Assembly: GCA_963769905.1 (NCBI GenBank)
Contig: CAVYNG010000002.1
Location: forward strand, 124,001 to 188,000
Source: Bog-756 sp963769905
Lineage (GTDB): Bacteria > Actinomycetota > Acidimicrobiia > Acidimicrobiales > RAAP-2
DNA: 64,000 nucleotides
Direction of reading: 5' to 3'
Each line of letters starts with the position of its first letter. Position 1 is the stretch's first letter. Below, piece after piece: positions 33,211 to 41,477 of this stretch. Under the pieces are notes generated by a model that saw only the letters and a list, made by a program, of their open reading frames with translations, was not told where the DNA came from and searched no databases. The translations under genes were made by a program, and so were the position numbers.

Positions 33211-34173
33211 ATGGGCCAGAAAGTCAATCCATACGGCTTCCGGCTCGGCGTGACCACCGATTGGAAGTCGCGCTGGTTCGAAGAGCGCAACTATCAGAAC
33301 TGTGTGATCGAGGACTGGCAGATTCGGGACTACCTGATGTCGCAGCTCGAATCGGCCGCGGTCAGCCGGATCGAGATCGAGCGCACCCGAGACCGCCTCC
33401 GCGTCGACATCCACACCGCGCGCCCGGGGATCGTGATCGGCCGGCGCGGCGCCGAGGCGGACCGCCTCAAGAAGAAGATCGAGGAGATCACCGGCCTGAG
33501 CAACCGGATCCAGCTCAACATCCAGGAGATCAAGCAGCCCGAGCTCGACGCCGCGCTGATCGCACAGGGCATCTGCGACCAGCTCGCACGCCGGGTCGCG
33601 TTCCGCCGGGCCATGAAGCGCTCGATCCAGACCGTGCAGAAGGCGGGCGCGCTCGGGGTCCGGGTGCAGTGCTCGGGACGGCTCGGGGGATCGGAGATGT
33701 CGCGGAAGGAGTCCTACCGCGAAGGGCGGGTGCCGCTCCACACCCTTCGGGCCGACATCGACTACGGGTTCCGGGAGGCGAAGACCACCTTCGGGCGCAT
33801 CGGCGTGAAGGTCTGGATCTACAAGGGCGACATCCTCCCCTACAAGATCTCGACCGACGACAAGATCACCCGTGAGGCGGCGATGGCAGTGGGCGAGACC
33901 TCCGGGCAGGGCGGAGCGCCTCGCCGGCTGATCACCGCAGGAGGCGGCCGTCGCCGTGCCGAGCAGGGTGAGCCAGGGAGCGTGGTCACCGTCGACTCGG
34001 ACACCACCGAGACCGACATCCCCGAAGGCCTGGTCGACCGATCCACCGCCGACATCGCGGCGCCGCCGGCCGTCCCCGACGAGCTCGAGCGCATCCTGAG
34101 CGAGGACGAGGAGATCGAGCGGCGGACCCGCGAGCACCACGAGACCCCCCACTTCCGAAAGGAGGTGGACTGA
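33211..34173 (+). CDS. rpsC: 30S ribosomal protein S3 with C-terminal extension
   Basis: 320 aa, ATG start. The uS3 core shows GQKVNPYGFRLGVTTDWKSR, the KH domain with GIVIGRRGAEADRLKKKIEE, and the C-terminal domain with KGDILPYK at about residue 210. The remaining ~100 residues (GQGGAPRRLITAGGGRRRAE, then an acidic part ending DEEIERRTREHHETPHFRKE) are beyond the usual 210-280 aa. S3 forms part of the mRNA entry helicase site. GGAGGT at its end is the Shine-Dalgarno of rplP. Confidence 0.96.
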   Translation: MGQKVNPYGFRLGVTTDWKSRWFEERNYQNCVIEDWQIRDYLMSQLESAAVSRIEIERTRDRLRVDIHTARPGIVIGRRGAEADRLKKKIEEITGLSNRIQLNIQEIKQPELDAALIAQGICDQLARRVAFRRAMKRSIQTVQKAGALGVRVQCSGRLGGSEMSRKESYREGRVPLHTLRADIDYGFREAKTTFGRIGVKVWIYKGDILPYKISTDDKITREAAMAVGETSGQGGAPRRLITAGGGRRRAEQGEPGSVVTVDSDTTETDIPEGLVDRSTADIAAPPAVPDELERILSEDEEIERRTREHHETPHFRKEVD

Positions 34174-34174
34174 G

Positions 34175-34612
34175 GTGTTGATGCCTCGCAAGGTCCGGCA
34201 CCGCAAGCAACAGCGTGGTCGCATGAGCGGCAAGGCCAAGGGCGGCAGCGAGGTCACTTTCGGCGACTTCGGGATCCAGGCGCTCGAGCCTGCCTGGCTC
34301 ACCGCGCGCCAGATCGAGGCTGCCCGAATTGCGATGACCCGGCACGTCAAGCGTGGCGGGAAGGTCTGGATCCGGGTGTTCCCGGATCGCCCGGTGACCC
34401 AGAAGCCGGCGGAGACCCGGATGGGCTCGGGGAAGGGGAACCCCGAGCACTGGGTGGCCGTGGTCAAGCCGGGCCGGATCCTCTTCGAGCTCGCCGGCGT
34501 CGAGCCCCAGCTGGCCCGCGAGGCCATGGACCGGGCGATCCAGAAGCTTCCCTTCAAGGCCCGGTTCGTGATCCGCCCCGGGACGCATGGGACCCCGGAG
34601 GTGCAGGTCTGA
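34175..34612 (+). CDS. rplP: 50S ribosomal protein L16
   Basis: 145 aa. GTG 34175 gives MLMPRKVRHRKQQRGRMSG, the standard uL16 start, and has GGAGGT eight nt upstream; the TTG and ATG just after it are therefore internal. WLTARQIEAARIAMTRHVKR and PVTQKPAETRMGSGKGNPEH lie near the A-site tRNA and 5S rRNA. Its stop overlaps the rpmC start (TGATGG). Confidence 0.97.
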   Translation: MLMPRKVRHRKQQRGRMSGKAKGGSEVTFGDFGIQALEPAWLTARQIEAARIAMTRHVKRGGKVWIRVFPDRPVTQKPAETRMGSGKGNPEHWVAVVKPGRILFELAGVEPQLAREAMDRAIQKLPFKARFVIRPGTHGTPEVQV

Positions 34613-35103
34613 TGGCCAGCGCAGCCGACATCGCCGAGTTCGACATCGAAGAGCTGGAGAGTCAGCTGAACGAGACGCGGCGCGAGCTCTTCAACCTCCG
34701 CTTCCAGCTGGCGACCGGTCAGCTCGACAACTTCTCGCGCCTCCGCGAGGTGCGCAAGGACGTCGCGCGGATGATGACCGAGATGCGGAACCGCGAGATC
34801 GCCGAGGCCGAGGGCATGGCGCTCGACGAGCTGCCTGGTCACCGTGCGGCGGCCCGTCGTCGCTCGGAGGACGAACGACTCGGCCGCGACCGGTCGACCG
34901 CTGCCGAGCGGCGTGCCGCCGCCCGCGCGGCGGAGGAGGAAGCCGGTGGCGGCGAAGAGGGCGACGAGGGCGAGGACGACGACGTGGGCGAGGACGCCGA
35001 GTTCGTGGACGAGGACGTGTCCGGCGGGATCGGCGACGAGGCCGACGAGGCCGACGAGGTCGACGAATCCGTCGACGAGTCCGTCGACGAGGAGGAGAAG
35101 TGA
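34612..35103 (+). CDS. rpmC: 50S ribosomal protein L29 with a ~90-aa charged tail
   Basis: 163 aa, about twice the usual 60-80. The uL29 helices occupy the first ~65 residues: FDIEELESQLNETRRELFNL, RFQLATGQLDNFSRLREVRK, DVARMMTEMRNREI. What follows is an Arg/Ala/Glu helix-forming stretch (RRRSEDERLGRDRSTAAERR) and then an acidic low-complexity tail with repeated DEAD/DESVDE units. L29 sits at the tunnel exit next to L23, where trigger factor and SRP dock. The start is the ATG overlapping the rplP stop. Confidence 0.93.
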   Translation: MASAADIAEFDIEELESQLNETRRELFNLRFQLATGQLDNFSRLREVRKDVARMMTEMRNREIAEAEGMALDELPGHRAAARRRSEDERLGRDRSTAAERRAAARAAEEEAGGGEEGDEGEDDDVGEDAEFVDEDVSGGIGDEADEADEVDESVDESVDEEEK

Positions 35104-35384
35104 TGGCCGACGAGACCCCAGCGCCGGAGTCGAGGACCAACCGGCGCAAGGTCCGGGAAGGACTCGTCGTGTCCGACGCCATGGACTCGACCGTCGTGGT
35201 CGCGGTGATCGAGCGCGTCCGCCACGCTCGCTACGGCAAGACCGTCCAGCGGACCAAGCGCCTCTACGTGCACGACGGCGAGAACACCGCGAAGGTCGGT
35301 GACCGGGTGCGGGTGGTCGAGACCCGTCCGGTGTCGAAGCTGAAGCGGTGGCGGGTCTCCGAAGTGCTGGAGCGTGCCCGATGA
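35103..35384 (+). CDS. rpsQ: 30S ribosomal protein S17
   Basis: 93 aa from ATG 35103, which overlaps the rpmC stop by one base. RKVREGLVVSDAMDSTVVVA, RHARYGKTVQRTKRLYVHDG and VGDRVRVVETRPVSKLKRWR are typical uS17. The first ~12 residues (ADETPAPESRTN) are a short variable extension. Its stop overlaps the rplN start by 4 bp. Confidence 0.97.
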   Translation: MADETPAPESRTNRRKVREGLVVSDAMDSTVVVAVIERVRHARYGKTVQRTKRLYVHDGENTAKVGDRVRVVETRPVSKLKRWRVSEVLERAR

Positions 35385-35749
35385 TCCAGCAGGAGTCGCG
35401 CCTTCGGGTCGCGGACAACTCGGGGGCGAAGGAAGTGCTCTGTATCAAGGTGCTCGGTGGCTCGCGCCGTCGCTACGCCTCGATCGGGGACATCTTCGTG
35501 GCGACCGTGAAGGATGCGATCCCCGGCGCCGCGGTCAAGAAGGGCGAGGTCGTCAAGTGCGTGGTCGTCAGGACCAAGAAGGAGAAGCGCCGCCCCGACG
35601 GCAGCTACATCCGGTTCGACGAGAACGCAGCGGTGCTCATCAACGAGCAGCAGCAGCCGAGAGGGACCCGCATCTTCGGTCCGGTCGGCCGCGAGCTGCG
35701 CGACAAGCGGTTCATGCGGATCATCTCGCTCGCTCCGGAGGTGCTCTAG
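35381..35749 (+). CDS. rplN: 50S ribosomal protein L14
   Basis: 122 aa, ATG 35381 (ATGA overlap with rpsQ). MIQQESRLRVADNSGAKEVL, GDIFVATVKDAIPGAAVKKG and RPDGSYIRFDENAAVLINEQ are the uL14 signature; it ends RFMRIISLAPEVL at normal length. L14 lies on the 50S interface. The rplX ATG begins directly after its stop. Confidence 0.98.
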   Translation: MIQQESRLRVADNSGAKEVLCIKVLGGSRRRYASIGDIFVATVKDAIPGAAVKKGEVVKCVVVRTKKEKRRPDGSYIRFDENAAVLINEQQQPRGTRIFGPVGRELRDKRFMRIISLAPEVL

Positions 35750-36055
35750 ATGCGGATTCGAAAAGGTGACAAGGTCCAGGTCCTGACCGGTAAGGACAAG
35801 GGAAAGCAGGCGCATGTCGCCCGCGTCCTGCCGGCCGAGAACAAGGTCATCGTCGAGGGTGTGCACGTCGCCAAGCGGCACGCCAAGCCGACACGGGCCA
35901 CCATGCAGGGCGGCGTCATCGACAAGTTCATGCCGGTGTCGGTCTCGTCGGTGGCCCTCGTCTGTGGCAACTGCGGCCCCACACGTGTCGGGTACCGGAT
36001 CGACGAGCAGGGCCGCAAACTGCGGGTCTGCAAGAAGTGCGGAACGGACCTGTGA
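35750..36055 (+). CDS. rplX: 50S ribosomal protein L24
   Basis: 101 aa, ATG directly after the rplN stop. The KOW motif is KGDKVQVLTGKDKGKQAHVA, followed by NKVIVEGVHVAKRHAKPTRA and a C-terminal Cys-rich part (CGNCGP ... CKKCGTDL) that makes a possible zinc ribbon found in many uL24. L24 is an assembly initiator at the tunnel exit. The rplE start overlaps by 4 bp. Confidence 0.97.
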   Translation: MRIRKGDKVQVLTGKDKGKQAHVARVLPAENKVIVEGVHVAKRHAKPTRATMQGGVIDKFMPVSVSSVALVCGNCGPTRVGYRIDEQGRKLRVCKKCGTDL

Positions 36056-36627
36056 GCGCCACCATCGCGGCTCCCACCGGGCCCAGGCTGAAGGAGCGCT
36101 ACGACACCGCGGTCCGTGCCCAGCTCAAGGAGTCGCTCGGCCTTCGGAACATCATGGAGGTTCCCCGGCTCTCGAAGATCGTGATCAACATGGGAGTGGG
36201 GCGCGCCACCCAGCAGCGTTCCCTGATCGAGGGCGCGCTCCGCGACCTCCAGGTGATCTCCGGCCAGAAGCCGGTCGTCACCCGGGCCCGCAAGTCGATC
36301 GCGTCGTTCAAGCTCCGCGAGGGCCAGGAGATCGGCGCCAAGGTGACCTTGCGCGGTGATCGTGCCTGGGAGTTCCTCGACCGGCTCCTCTCGATGGCGA
36401 TCCCCAGGATCCGCGACTTCCGCGGGCTCTCGCCTCGCTCGTTCGACGGCCACGGCAACTACACCTTCGGCGTGACCGAGCAGCTGATCTTTCCCGAGGT
36501 CGACTACGACCGCATCGACACCACGAGAGGCATGGACATCACCATCGCCACCACCGCCCGTACCGACGACGAAGGCCGGGCTCTGCTGGCCGCGTTCGGC
36601 TTCCCTTTCCGACAGGAGAACCAGTAA
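36052..36627 (+). CDS. rplE: 50S ribosomal protein L5
   Basis: 191 aa from GTG 36052 (GTGA overlap with rplX). RLKERYDTAVRAQLKESLGL, MEVPRLSKIVINMGVGRATQ, SGQKPVVTRARKSIASFKLR and FPEVDYDRIDTTRGMDITIA match uL5, which binds 5S rRNA and contacts S13. Normal length. Confidence 0.98.
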   Translation: MSATIAAPTGPRLKERYDTAVRAQLKESLGLRNIMEVPRLSKIVINMGVGRATQQRSLIEGALRDLQVISGQKPVVTRARKSIASFKLREGQEIGAKVTLRGDRAWEFLDRLLSMAIPRIRDFRGLSPRSFDGHGNYTFGVTEQLIFPEVDYDRIDTTRGMDITIATTARTDDEGRALLAAFGFPFRQENQ

Positions 36628-36631
36628 CCAC

Positions 36632-36817
36632 ATGGCGAAGAAGGCATTGATCGAAAAGCAGCGGCACACTCCCAAGTTCAAGGTGCGCGCGTACACCCGG
36701 TGCCGCCGGTGCGGCCGCCCGAAGTCGGTGTACCGCAAGTTCGGACTGTGCCGCATCTGCCTGCGGGTGATGGTGCATGCCGGGGAGATCCCTGGCGTGA
36801 CGAAGGCGAGCTGGTGA
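36632..36817 (+). CDS. rpsZ: 30S ribosomal protein S14, zinc-binding type
   Basis: 61 aa, ATG start. Short zinc form of uS14: CRRCG (C24, C27) and CRICL (C40, C43) with YTRCRRCGRPKSVYRKFGLC between; ends EIPGVTKASW. The longer, cysteine-free paralogue used under zinc shortage in some actinobacteria is not in this window. Confidence 0.98.
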   Translation: MAKKALIEKQRHTPKFKVRAYTRCRRCGRPKSVYRKFGLCRICLRVMVHAGEIPGVTKASW

Positions 36818-36833
36818 GGGGAGGCGACCGACG

Positions 36834-37238
36834 ATGACCATGACCGATCCGATCGCCGACATGCTGACCCGGATCCGCAACGCCAATACCGCGCACTTCG
36901 AGACCGTCCGGATGCCGGGATCGAAGCTGAAGGAGTCCCTCGCGGCCATCCTGGTCGACGAGGGCTACATCAGCGGCTACCAGGTCGACGACCAGCCGGG
37001 GAAGCCCGGCAAGACCCTGGAGATCACCATGAAGTACTCGCCGGAGCGCGAGCGGACCATCTCGGGGATCAAGCGGGTGTCCAAGCCCGGGCTCCGCATC
37101 TACGCGCGCGCCGACCGCATCCCGAGGGTCCTCGGCGGCCTGGGCGTGGCGGTGGTCTCGACGTCGAAGGGGCTGATGACCGACCGCGAGGCGCGCAAGC
37201 GTCACATCGGCGGAGAGGTGCTCTGTTATGTGTGGTGA
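36834..37238 (+). CDS. rpsH: 30S ribosomal protein S8
   Basis: 134 aa, ATG start. TDPIADMLTRIRNANTAHFE, SKLKESLAAILVDEGYISGY and the C-terminal STSKGLMTDREARKRHIGGE are uS8. In E. coli S8 represses the spc operon by binding near the rplE start; whether that holds here is unknown. Confidence 0.98.
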   Translation: MTMTDPIADMLTRIRNANTAHFETVRMPGSKLKESLAAILVDEGYISGYQVDDQPGKPGKTLEITMKYSPERERTISGIKRVSKPGLRIYARADRIPRVLGGLGVAVVSTSKGLMTDREARKRHIGGEVLCYVW

Positions 37239-37289
37239 CCGGTGGCGCGTTCTGCGCGCCGGCAGCGGCGCGATCGGGGGTGTGCGCTG

Positions 37290-37832
37290 ATGTCGCGCGT
37301 CGGACGCTCGCCGATCGCGGTGCCGTCCGGGGTCGACGTCGCCCTCGGAGAGGACAACCGCGTCACGGTCAAGGGACCACAGGGGGAGCTGGCCCGTTCG
37401 ATGCCGTCTGCGATCACCGTTCGCCAGGAGGGCGACGTGCTGCTCGTGGAGCGGCCCGACGACCAGCGGCAGAACCGCGCCCTGCATGGTCTGACCCGTT
37501 CTCTCGTAGCCAACATGGTGCTGGGAGTCACCCAAGGCTTCTCGAAGGAGCTCGAGATCGTCGGCGTCGGCTACAGGGCGGTGCCGAAGGGACCCTCGGA
37601 GCTCGAGCTCTCGCTCGGCTTCTCCCACACGGTGGGGGTGAACGCACCCGAAGGGGTGACCTTCGAGGTGCCGAGCGCGACCCGGATCATCGTCAAGGGG
37701 ATCGACAAGGAACGAGTCGGACAGGTGGCCGCCGACATCCGCAAGCTGCGCAAGCCGGAGCCCTACAAGGGCAAGGGGATCCGGTACGCGGGCGAGCGGG
37801 TGATCCGGAAGGCCGGGAAGGCAGCGAAGTAG
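37290..37832 (+). CDS. rplF: 50S ribosomal protein L6
   Basis: 180 aa from ATG 37290 (MSRVGRSPIAVPSGVDVALG); GGGGG about 10 nt upstream supports it. An in-frame GTG at 37242 would add 16 Arg-rich residues and is less likely. Core: VTVKGPQGELARSM, LVANMVLGVTQGFSKELEIV, and YKGKGIRYAGERVIRKAGKA at the end, as in uL6 near the sarcin-ricin loop. The rplR GTG shares its stop's last base. Confidence 0.97.
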   Translation: MSRVGRSPIAVPSGVDVALGEDNRVTVKGPQGELARSMPSAITVRQEGDVLLVERPDDQRQNRALHGLTRSLVANMVLGVTQGFSKELEIVGVGYRAVPKGPSELELSLGFSHTVGVNAPEGVTFEVPSATRIIVKGIDKERVGQVAADIRKLRKPEPYKGKGIRYAGERVIRKAGKAAK

Positions 37833-38194
37833 TGGCACGCACCGACCACAAGCTCGAGCTGCGCCGCCGGCGTCACGCCCGCGTCCGCAAGCGGGTGCAG
37901 GGCACCCCCGGCCGGCCGCGCCTCGCGGTCTTCCGCTCGAACAAGCACATCGCGGCCCAGCTCATCGACGACGAGGCCGGTCACACCCTGGCCGCGGCCT
38001 CCTCCACTGAGTCCGTGCTGCGCGAGGCAGGTGGCGGCAACGTCGAGTCCGCCAGCGCCGTCGGCGCGTTGCTCGCGGTCCGGGCTCGGGAGGCCGGCAT
38101 CACCACCGCGGTGTTCGACCGGGGCGGTTTCGCGTACCACGGGCGGGTCGCCGCGCTGGCGCACGCCGCCCGCACAGAGGGACTGGAGTTCTGA
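37832..38194 (+). CDS. rplR: 50S ribosomal protein L18
   Basis: 120 aa, GTG 37832 overlapping the rplF stop by one base. Basic N-terminus RRRRHARVRKRVQGTPGRPR, then LAVFRSNKHIAAQLIDDEAG and FDRGGFAYHGRVAALAHAAR, the uL18 pattern. L18 binds 5S rRNA together with L5. Confidence 0.98.
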   Translation: MARTDHKLELRRRRHARVRKRVQGTPGRPRLAVFRSNKHIAAQLIDDEAGHTLAAASSTESVLREAGGGNVESASAVGALLAVRAREAGITTAVFDRGGFAYHGRVAALAHAARTEGLEF

Positions 38195-38195
38195 G

Positions 38196-38750
38196 ATGGC
38201 CGCAGGTGACCTGCAATTCGAGGAGCGCACCATCCGGGTCAACCGGGTGTCGAAGGTGGTGAAGGGCGGGCGCCGCTTCTCCTTCGCCGCGCTGATGGTG
38301 GTCGGGGACGGCAACGGCCGGGTCGGCCTCGGCTACGGGAAGGCGAAGGAGGCGGGCCTCGCCGTGCAGAAGGGGATCGAGGAAGCCCGCAAGAACATGT
38401 TCGACGTCCCGCTCGCCGGGTCGACCATCACCCATCCGGTGCTCGGCGAGTCCGGCGCAGGACGGGTGCTGCTCAAGCCCGCGGCTCCCGGCACCGGCGT
38501 CATCGCGGGTGGCGCGGCCCGGGCCATCCTCGAGATGGCGGGCATCCGCGACATCCTCGCCAAGTCGCTCGGCTCCTCGAACGGCATCAACGTCGCGCAC
38601 GCCACGATCGCCGGGTTGAAGGACTTGAAGCGCCCCGACGAGGTCGCCGCCTTGCGGGGCAAGCCGGTCGAGGAAGTGGCCCCGAGCGCCCTCTTGCGCG
38701 CCTACCGCGAGCGCCGGCGGGCAGACGACCTGTTCACGGAGGTGAGTTGA
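38196..38750 (+). CDS. rpsE: 30S ribosomal protein S5
   Basis: 184 aa, ATG start just after the rplR stop. FEERTIRVNRVSKVVKGGRR, FAALMVVGDGNGRVGLGYGK and LLKPAAPGTGVIAGGAARAI are the uS5 motifs. The residues that give spectinomycin resistance when changed lie in the N-terminal KVVKGGRR loop, which is of the normal type here. Confidence 0.98.
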   Translation: MAAGDLQFEERTIRVNRVSKVVKGGRRFSFAALMVVGDGNGRVGLGYGKAKEAGLAVQKGIEEARKNMFDVPLAGSTITHPVLGESGAGRVLLKPAAPGTGVIAGGAARAILEMAGIRDILAKSLGSSNGINVAHATIAGLKDLKRPDEVAALRGKPVEEVAPSALLRAYRERRRADDLFTEVS

Positions 38751-38751
38751 G

Positions 38752-38988
38752 GTGGCAGCTCCGCCCAAGTCCTCTGCCGGGTCGACCACCTGGCTGCGGG
38801 TGACCCAGGTCCGCTCCGCGATCGGGGTGAAGCCGAAGCACCGCGGGACCCTGCGTGCACTCGGCCTGCGGGGGATCGGCCGCTCCAACCTGCTCCCCGA
38901 CCGGCCCGAGATCCGTGGGATGCTCGCGCGGGTCCCCCACCTGGTCGAGGTCACTCCCGCCGGGTCCGACGAGAAAGGCCGATCATGA
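38752..38988 (+). CDS. rpmD: 50S ribosomal protein L30
   Basis: 78 aa, GTG start. TWLRVTQVRSAIGVKPKHRG, TLRALGLRGIGRSNLLPDRP and IRGMLARVPHLVEV match bacterial uL30. About 10 residues at each end exceed the usual 58-62 aa core. The rplO start overlaps its stop (ATGA). Confidence 0.96.
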   Translation: MAAPPKSSAGSTTWLRVTQVRSAIGVKPKHRGTLRALGLRGIGRSNLLPDRPEIRGMLARVPHLVEVTPAGSDEKGRS

Positions 38989-39473
38989 AGGTCCACGACC
39001 TCCGCCCGCCCGCCGGCTCGACCCGCGCCCGGCGCCGGGTCGGCCGCGGCATCGCAGGCAAGGGAGGCAAGACCGCAGGTCGGGGCACCAAGGGCCAGGG
39101 AGCCCGCGGCACCGTGCCGCTCGGCTTCGAGGGCGGCCAGCTCCCCCTGATGCAGCGGATCCCCAAGCTCCGGGGCTTCACCAACCCCTTCCGGATCGCC
39201 TACACCCCGGTCAACGTCGGCGCGCTGGAGGAGGTCGAGGGCGACACCGTCGACCTCGCGCGGATGGTGGAACTCGGCCTCGCCAAGAAGGGGGACCTGG
39301 TCAAGATCCTCGGCGGCGGCACCCTCACCCGCAAGCTGGCGGTCTCGGCCCACGCCTTCTCGAAGTCGGCCACCGAGGCGATCACATCGGCGGGTGGCAC
39401 GGTCACCGTTGTCCCGCTGCCGTTCGGCCACGGACGACCCCCGGCCCGGGGAAACGCCCTCACCAACCGGTAG
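38985..39473 (+). CDS. rplO: 50S ribosomal protein L15
   Basis: 162 aa, ATG start overlapping the rpmD stop. Starts KVHDLRPPAGSTRARRRVGR, followed by the Gly/Lys-rich GKGGKTAGRGTKGQGARGTV and GFEGGQLPLMQRIPKLRGFT, then the globular part. L15 is an early 50S assembly protein. 30 bp before secY. Confidence 0.98.
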   Translation: MKVHDLRPPAGSTRARRRVGRGIAGKGGKTAGRGTKGQGARGTVPLGFEGGQLPLMQRIPKLRGFTNPFRIAYTPVNVGALEEVEGDTVDLARMVELGLAKKGDLVKILGGGTLTRKLAVSAHAFSKSATEAITSAGGTVTVVPLPFGHGRPPARGNALTNR

Positions 39474-39503
39474 CATCGGCCCACCGCGCCGTCGAGGAAT
39501 CGC

Positions 39504-40796
39504 ATGCTCGCCAGTCTGGCCAACATCTTCCGGATCCCGGACCTCCGTAAGAAGGTCCTGTTCACCCTCACGATCATCGCCCTGTACCAGTTCGGGGCCA
39601 ACGTGCCGGTGCCCTTCGTCAACTTCTCGAAGGTGGCCCAGCTCTCGGCGGCGTCGAAGTCCTCCGGCGTCCTCGGCTTCCTCAACCTGTTCTCCGGGGG
39701 TGCGCTCACCCGCATGGCGGTGTTCGGGCTCGGGATCATGCCCTACATCACCTCGAGCATCATTATCCAGCTGCTGGCGACGGTGATCCCCAAGCTCGAG
39801 GAATGGCGCGACCAGGGTGCGGTCGGCCAGAAGAAGCTGACCCAGACCACCCGCTACCTGACGGTCGCGCTCGCGTTGATGCAGTCGACCGGCCTCGTGT
39901 ACCTCTTCCACAAGGGTGGGGGCGCGCTCTTCGGGACCAGCCAGTCCATCGACCTGATCCTCAACTACTCGATCTGGCGAGGGGCCTTCATCGTGCTCAC
40001 CCTCACCGCGGGCACCGCGTTCGTGATGTGGCTGGCCGAGCTCATCACCCAGCGGGGTATCGGCCAGGGCATGTCGATCCTGATCTTCGCCAACGTGGTC
40101 GCCGGCATCCCCTCGGGGCTCAACACCGTCCTCCAGGTGGGCGGGCGGCTCAAGTTCTCGATCGTGATCCTGGTCTCCCTGGCGCTGCTCGTGCTGATCG
40201 TCTTCGTCGATCAGGGTCAGCGGCGCATTCCGGTCACCTTCGCCAAGCGGGTCGTCGGCCGCAAGATGTACGGCGGGTCGAGCACCTACATCCCGCTCAA
40301 GGTCAACCAGGCCGGGGTGATCCCGATCATCTTCGCCAGCTCGGTGCTCTACATCCCGGTCCTGCTCTCGAACGTCATCCCGTCGAATGCGTTCCAGAAC
40401 TGGGTGAAGGACAACGTGACCCCGACCAGCCTCTTCTACATCCTCACCTACTTCGTCTTCATCCTCCTGTTCACCTTCTTCTACGTGTACGTGGCCTTCG
40501 ACCCCCATCAACAGGCGGACATCATCCGAAAACAGGGCGGCTACATCCCGGGCATCCGGCCCGGGCAGCCGACCGAGCGGTACCTCGCCCACATCCTCAA
40601 CCGCATCACCTGGCCCGGCGGGCTCTTCCTCGGCGCGGTCGCGGTGACGCCGTCGTTGCTGATGGCCGCGTGGAACATCACGAGCTATCCCTTCTACGGG
40701 ACGACCTTGCTGATCGCGGTGGGCGTGGCGCTCGAGACGATGAAGCAGATCGACAGCCAGCTCATGATGCGGAATTACGAGGGCTTCCTCAAGTAG
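39504..40796 (+). CDS. secY: preprotein translocase subunit SecY
   Basis: 430 aa with ten predicted membrane helices. Signatures: the plug and first helices around FTLTIIALYQFGANVPVPFV, GIMPYITSSIIIQLLATVIP, and the cytosolic loops KRVVGRKMYGGSSTYIPLKV and KQGGYIPGIRPGQPTERYLA that contact SecA and ribosomes. Ends SQLMMRNYEGFLK. It forms the protein-conducting channel with SecE (11.9 kb). ATG start; adk follows directly. Confidence 0.98.
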   Translation: MLASLANIFRIPDLRKKVLFTLTIIALYQFGANVPVPFVNFSKVAQLSAASKSSGVLGFLNLFSGGALTRMAVFGLGIMPYITSSIIIQLLATVIPKLEEWRDQGAVGQKKLTQTTRYLTVALALMQSTGLVYLFHKGGGALFGTSQSIDLILNYSIWRGAFIVLTLTAGTAFVMWLAELITQRGIGQGMSILIFANVVAGIPSGLNTVLQVGGRLKFSIVILVSLALLVLIVFVDQGQRRIPVTFAKRVVGRKMYGGSSTYIPLKVNQAGVIPIIFASSVLYIPVLLSNVIPSNAFQNWVKDNVTPTSLFYILTYFVFILLFTFFYVYVAFDPHQQADIIRKQGGYIPGIRPGQPTERYLAHILNRITWPGGLFLGAVAVTPSLLMAAWNITSYPFYGTTLLIAVGVALETMKQIDSQLMMRNYEGFLK

Positions 40797-41477
40797 GTGG
40801 TACCCGGAGCCCGGCTCGTGGTCCTCGGAAAGCAGGGGGCGGGGAAGGGAACGCAGTGCGTCCGGCTGTCGCACCACTACGTGGTGCCGCATGTGTCGAC
40901 CGGCGACATGCTGCGCGCCGCGGTCAAGCAGGGGACCCCGCTCGGGATGAAGGCGAAGGACCAGATGGACCGCGGCGAGCTGCTCGGCGACGACCTGATC
41001 ATGGACATGGTCGCCGACCGGCTCGGCGAGAGCGACGTGCGGGCGAGGGGGTTCGTGTTGGACGGGTGTCCGAGGACCGTCGTCCAGGCAGAGAAGTTGG
41101 CCGACATCCTGGCGCCGTTCGACCTCGACGTGGTCGTCGACATCGAGATCCACACCAGCCAGGTCCTCCGGAGGCTGGCCGCACGGCGGGTCTGCAGCGA
41201 CTGCGGCGCCAACTACTCGCTGTCGGCTCCGCCGCGCATCAACTGGACCTGCGACATCTGCAGCGGCGAGGTGGTCCAGCGCGAGGACGACACCGAGGAG
41301 GCGATCACCCGGCGACTCGAGCTCTACGAGGGCCAGACCGCTCCGCTCGTCGAGTGGTACGAGGAGAGGGGTCAGCTGGCCCGGGTGCCGGGCACTGGTA
41401 CGCCGGACACCGTCACCCGCCGGATCGTCCGTGTCATCGAGGAACGCCGCGAGCGGAGGGGTGGAAGGCTCACGTGA
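40797..41477 (+). CDS. adk: adenylate kinase (long, zinc-type LID)
   Basis: 226 aa, GTG directly after the secY stop. P-loop GKQGAGKGTQ, AMP-binding VSTGDMLRAAVKQGTPLG and GFVLDGCPRTVVQAEKL. The LID carries four cysteines, CSDCG and CDICSG, typical of zinc-binding adenylate kinases. It converts AMP plus ATP into two ADP. Its stop overlaps the map GTG by 4 bp. Confidence 0.97.
   Translation: MVPGARLVVLGKQGAGKGTQCVRLSHHYVVPHVSTGDMLRAAVKQGTPLGMKAKDQMDRGELLGDDLIMDMVADRLGESDVRARGFVLDGCPRTVVQAEKLADILAPFDLDVVVDIEIHTSQVLRRLAARRVCSDCGANYSLSAPPRINWTCDICSGEVVQREDDTEEAITRRLELYEGQTAPLVEWYEERGQLARVPGTGTPDTVTRRIVRVIEERRERRGGRLT

Noticed and set aside
39803..41473. Long open frame upstream of map, covering secY and adk
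   Set aside because: It is out of frame with both clear genes; the Map family begins at GTG 41474. High GC keeps shadow frames open.
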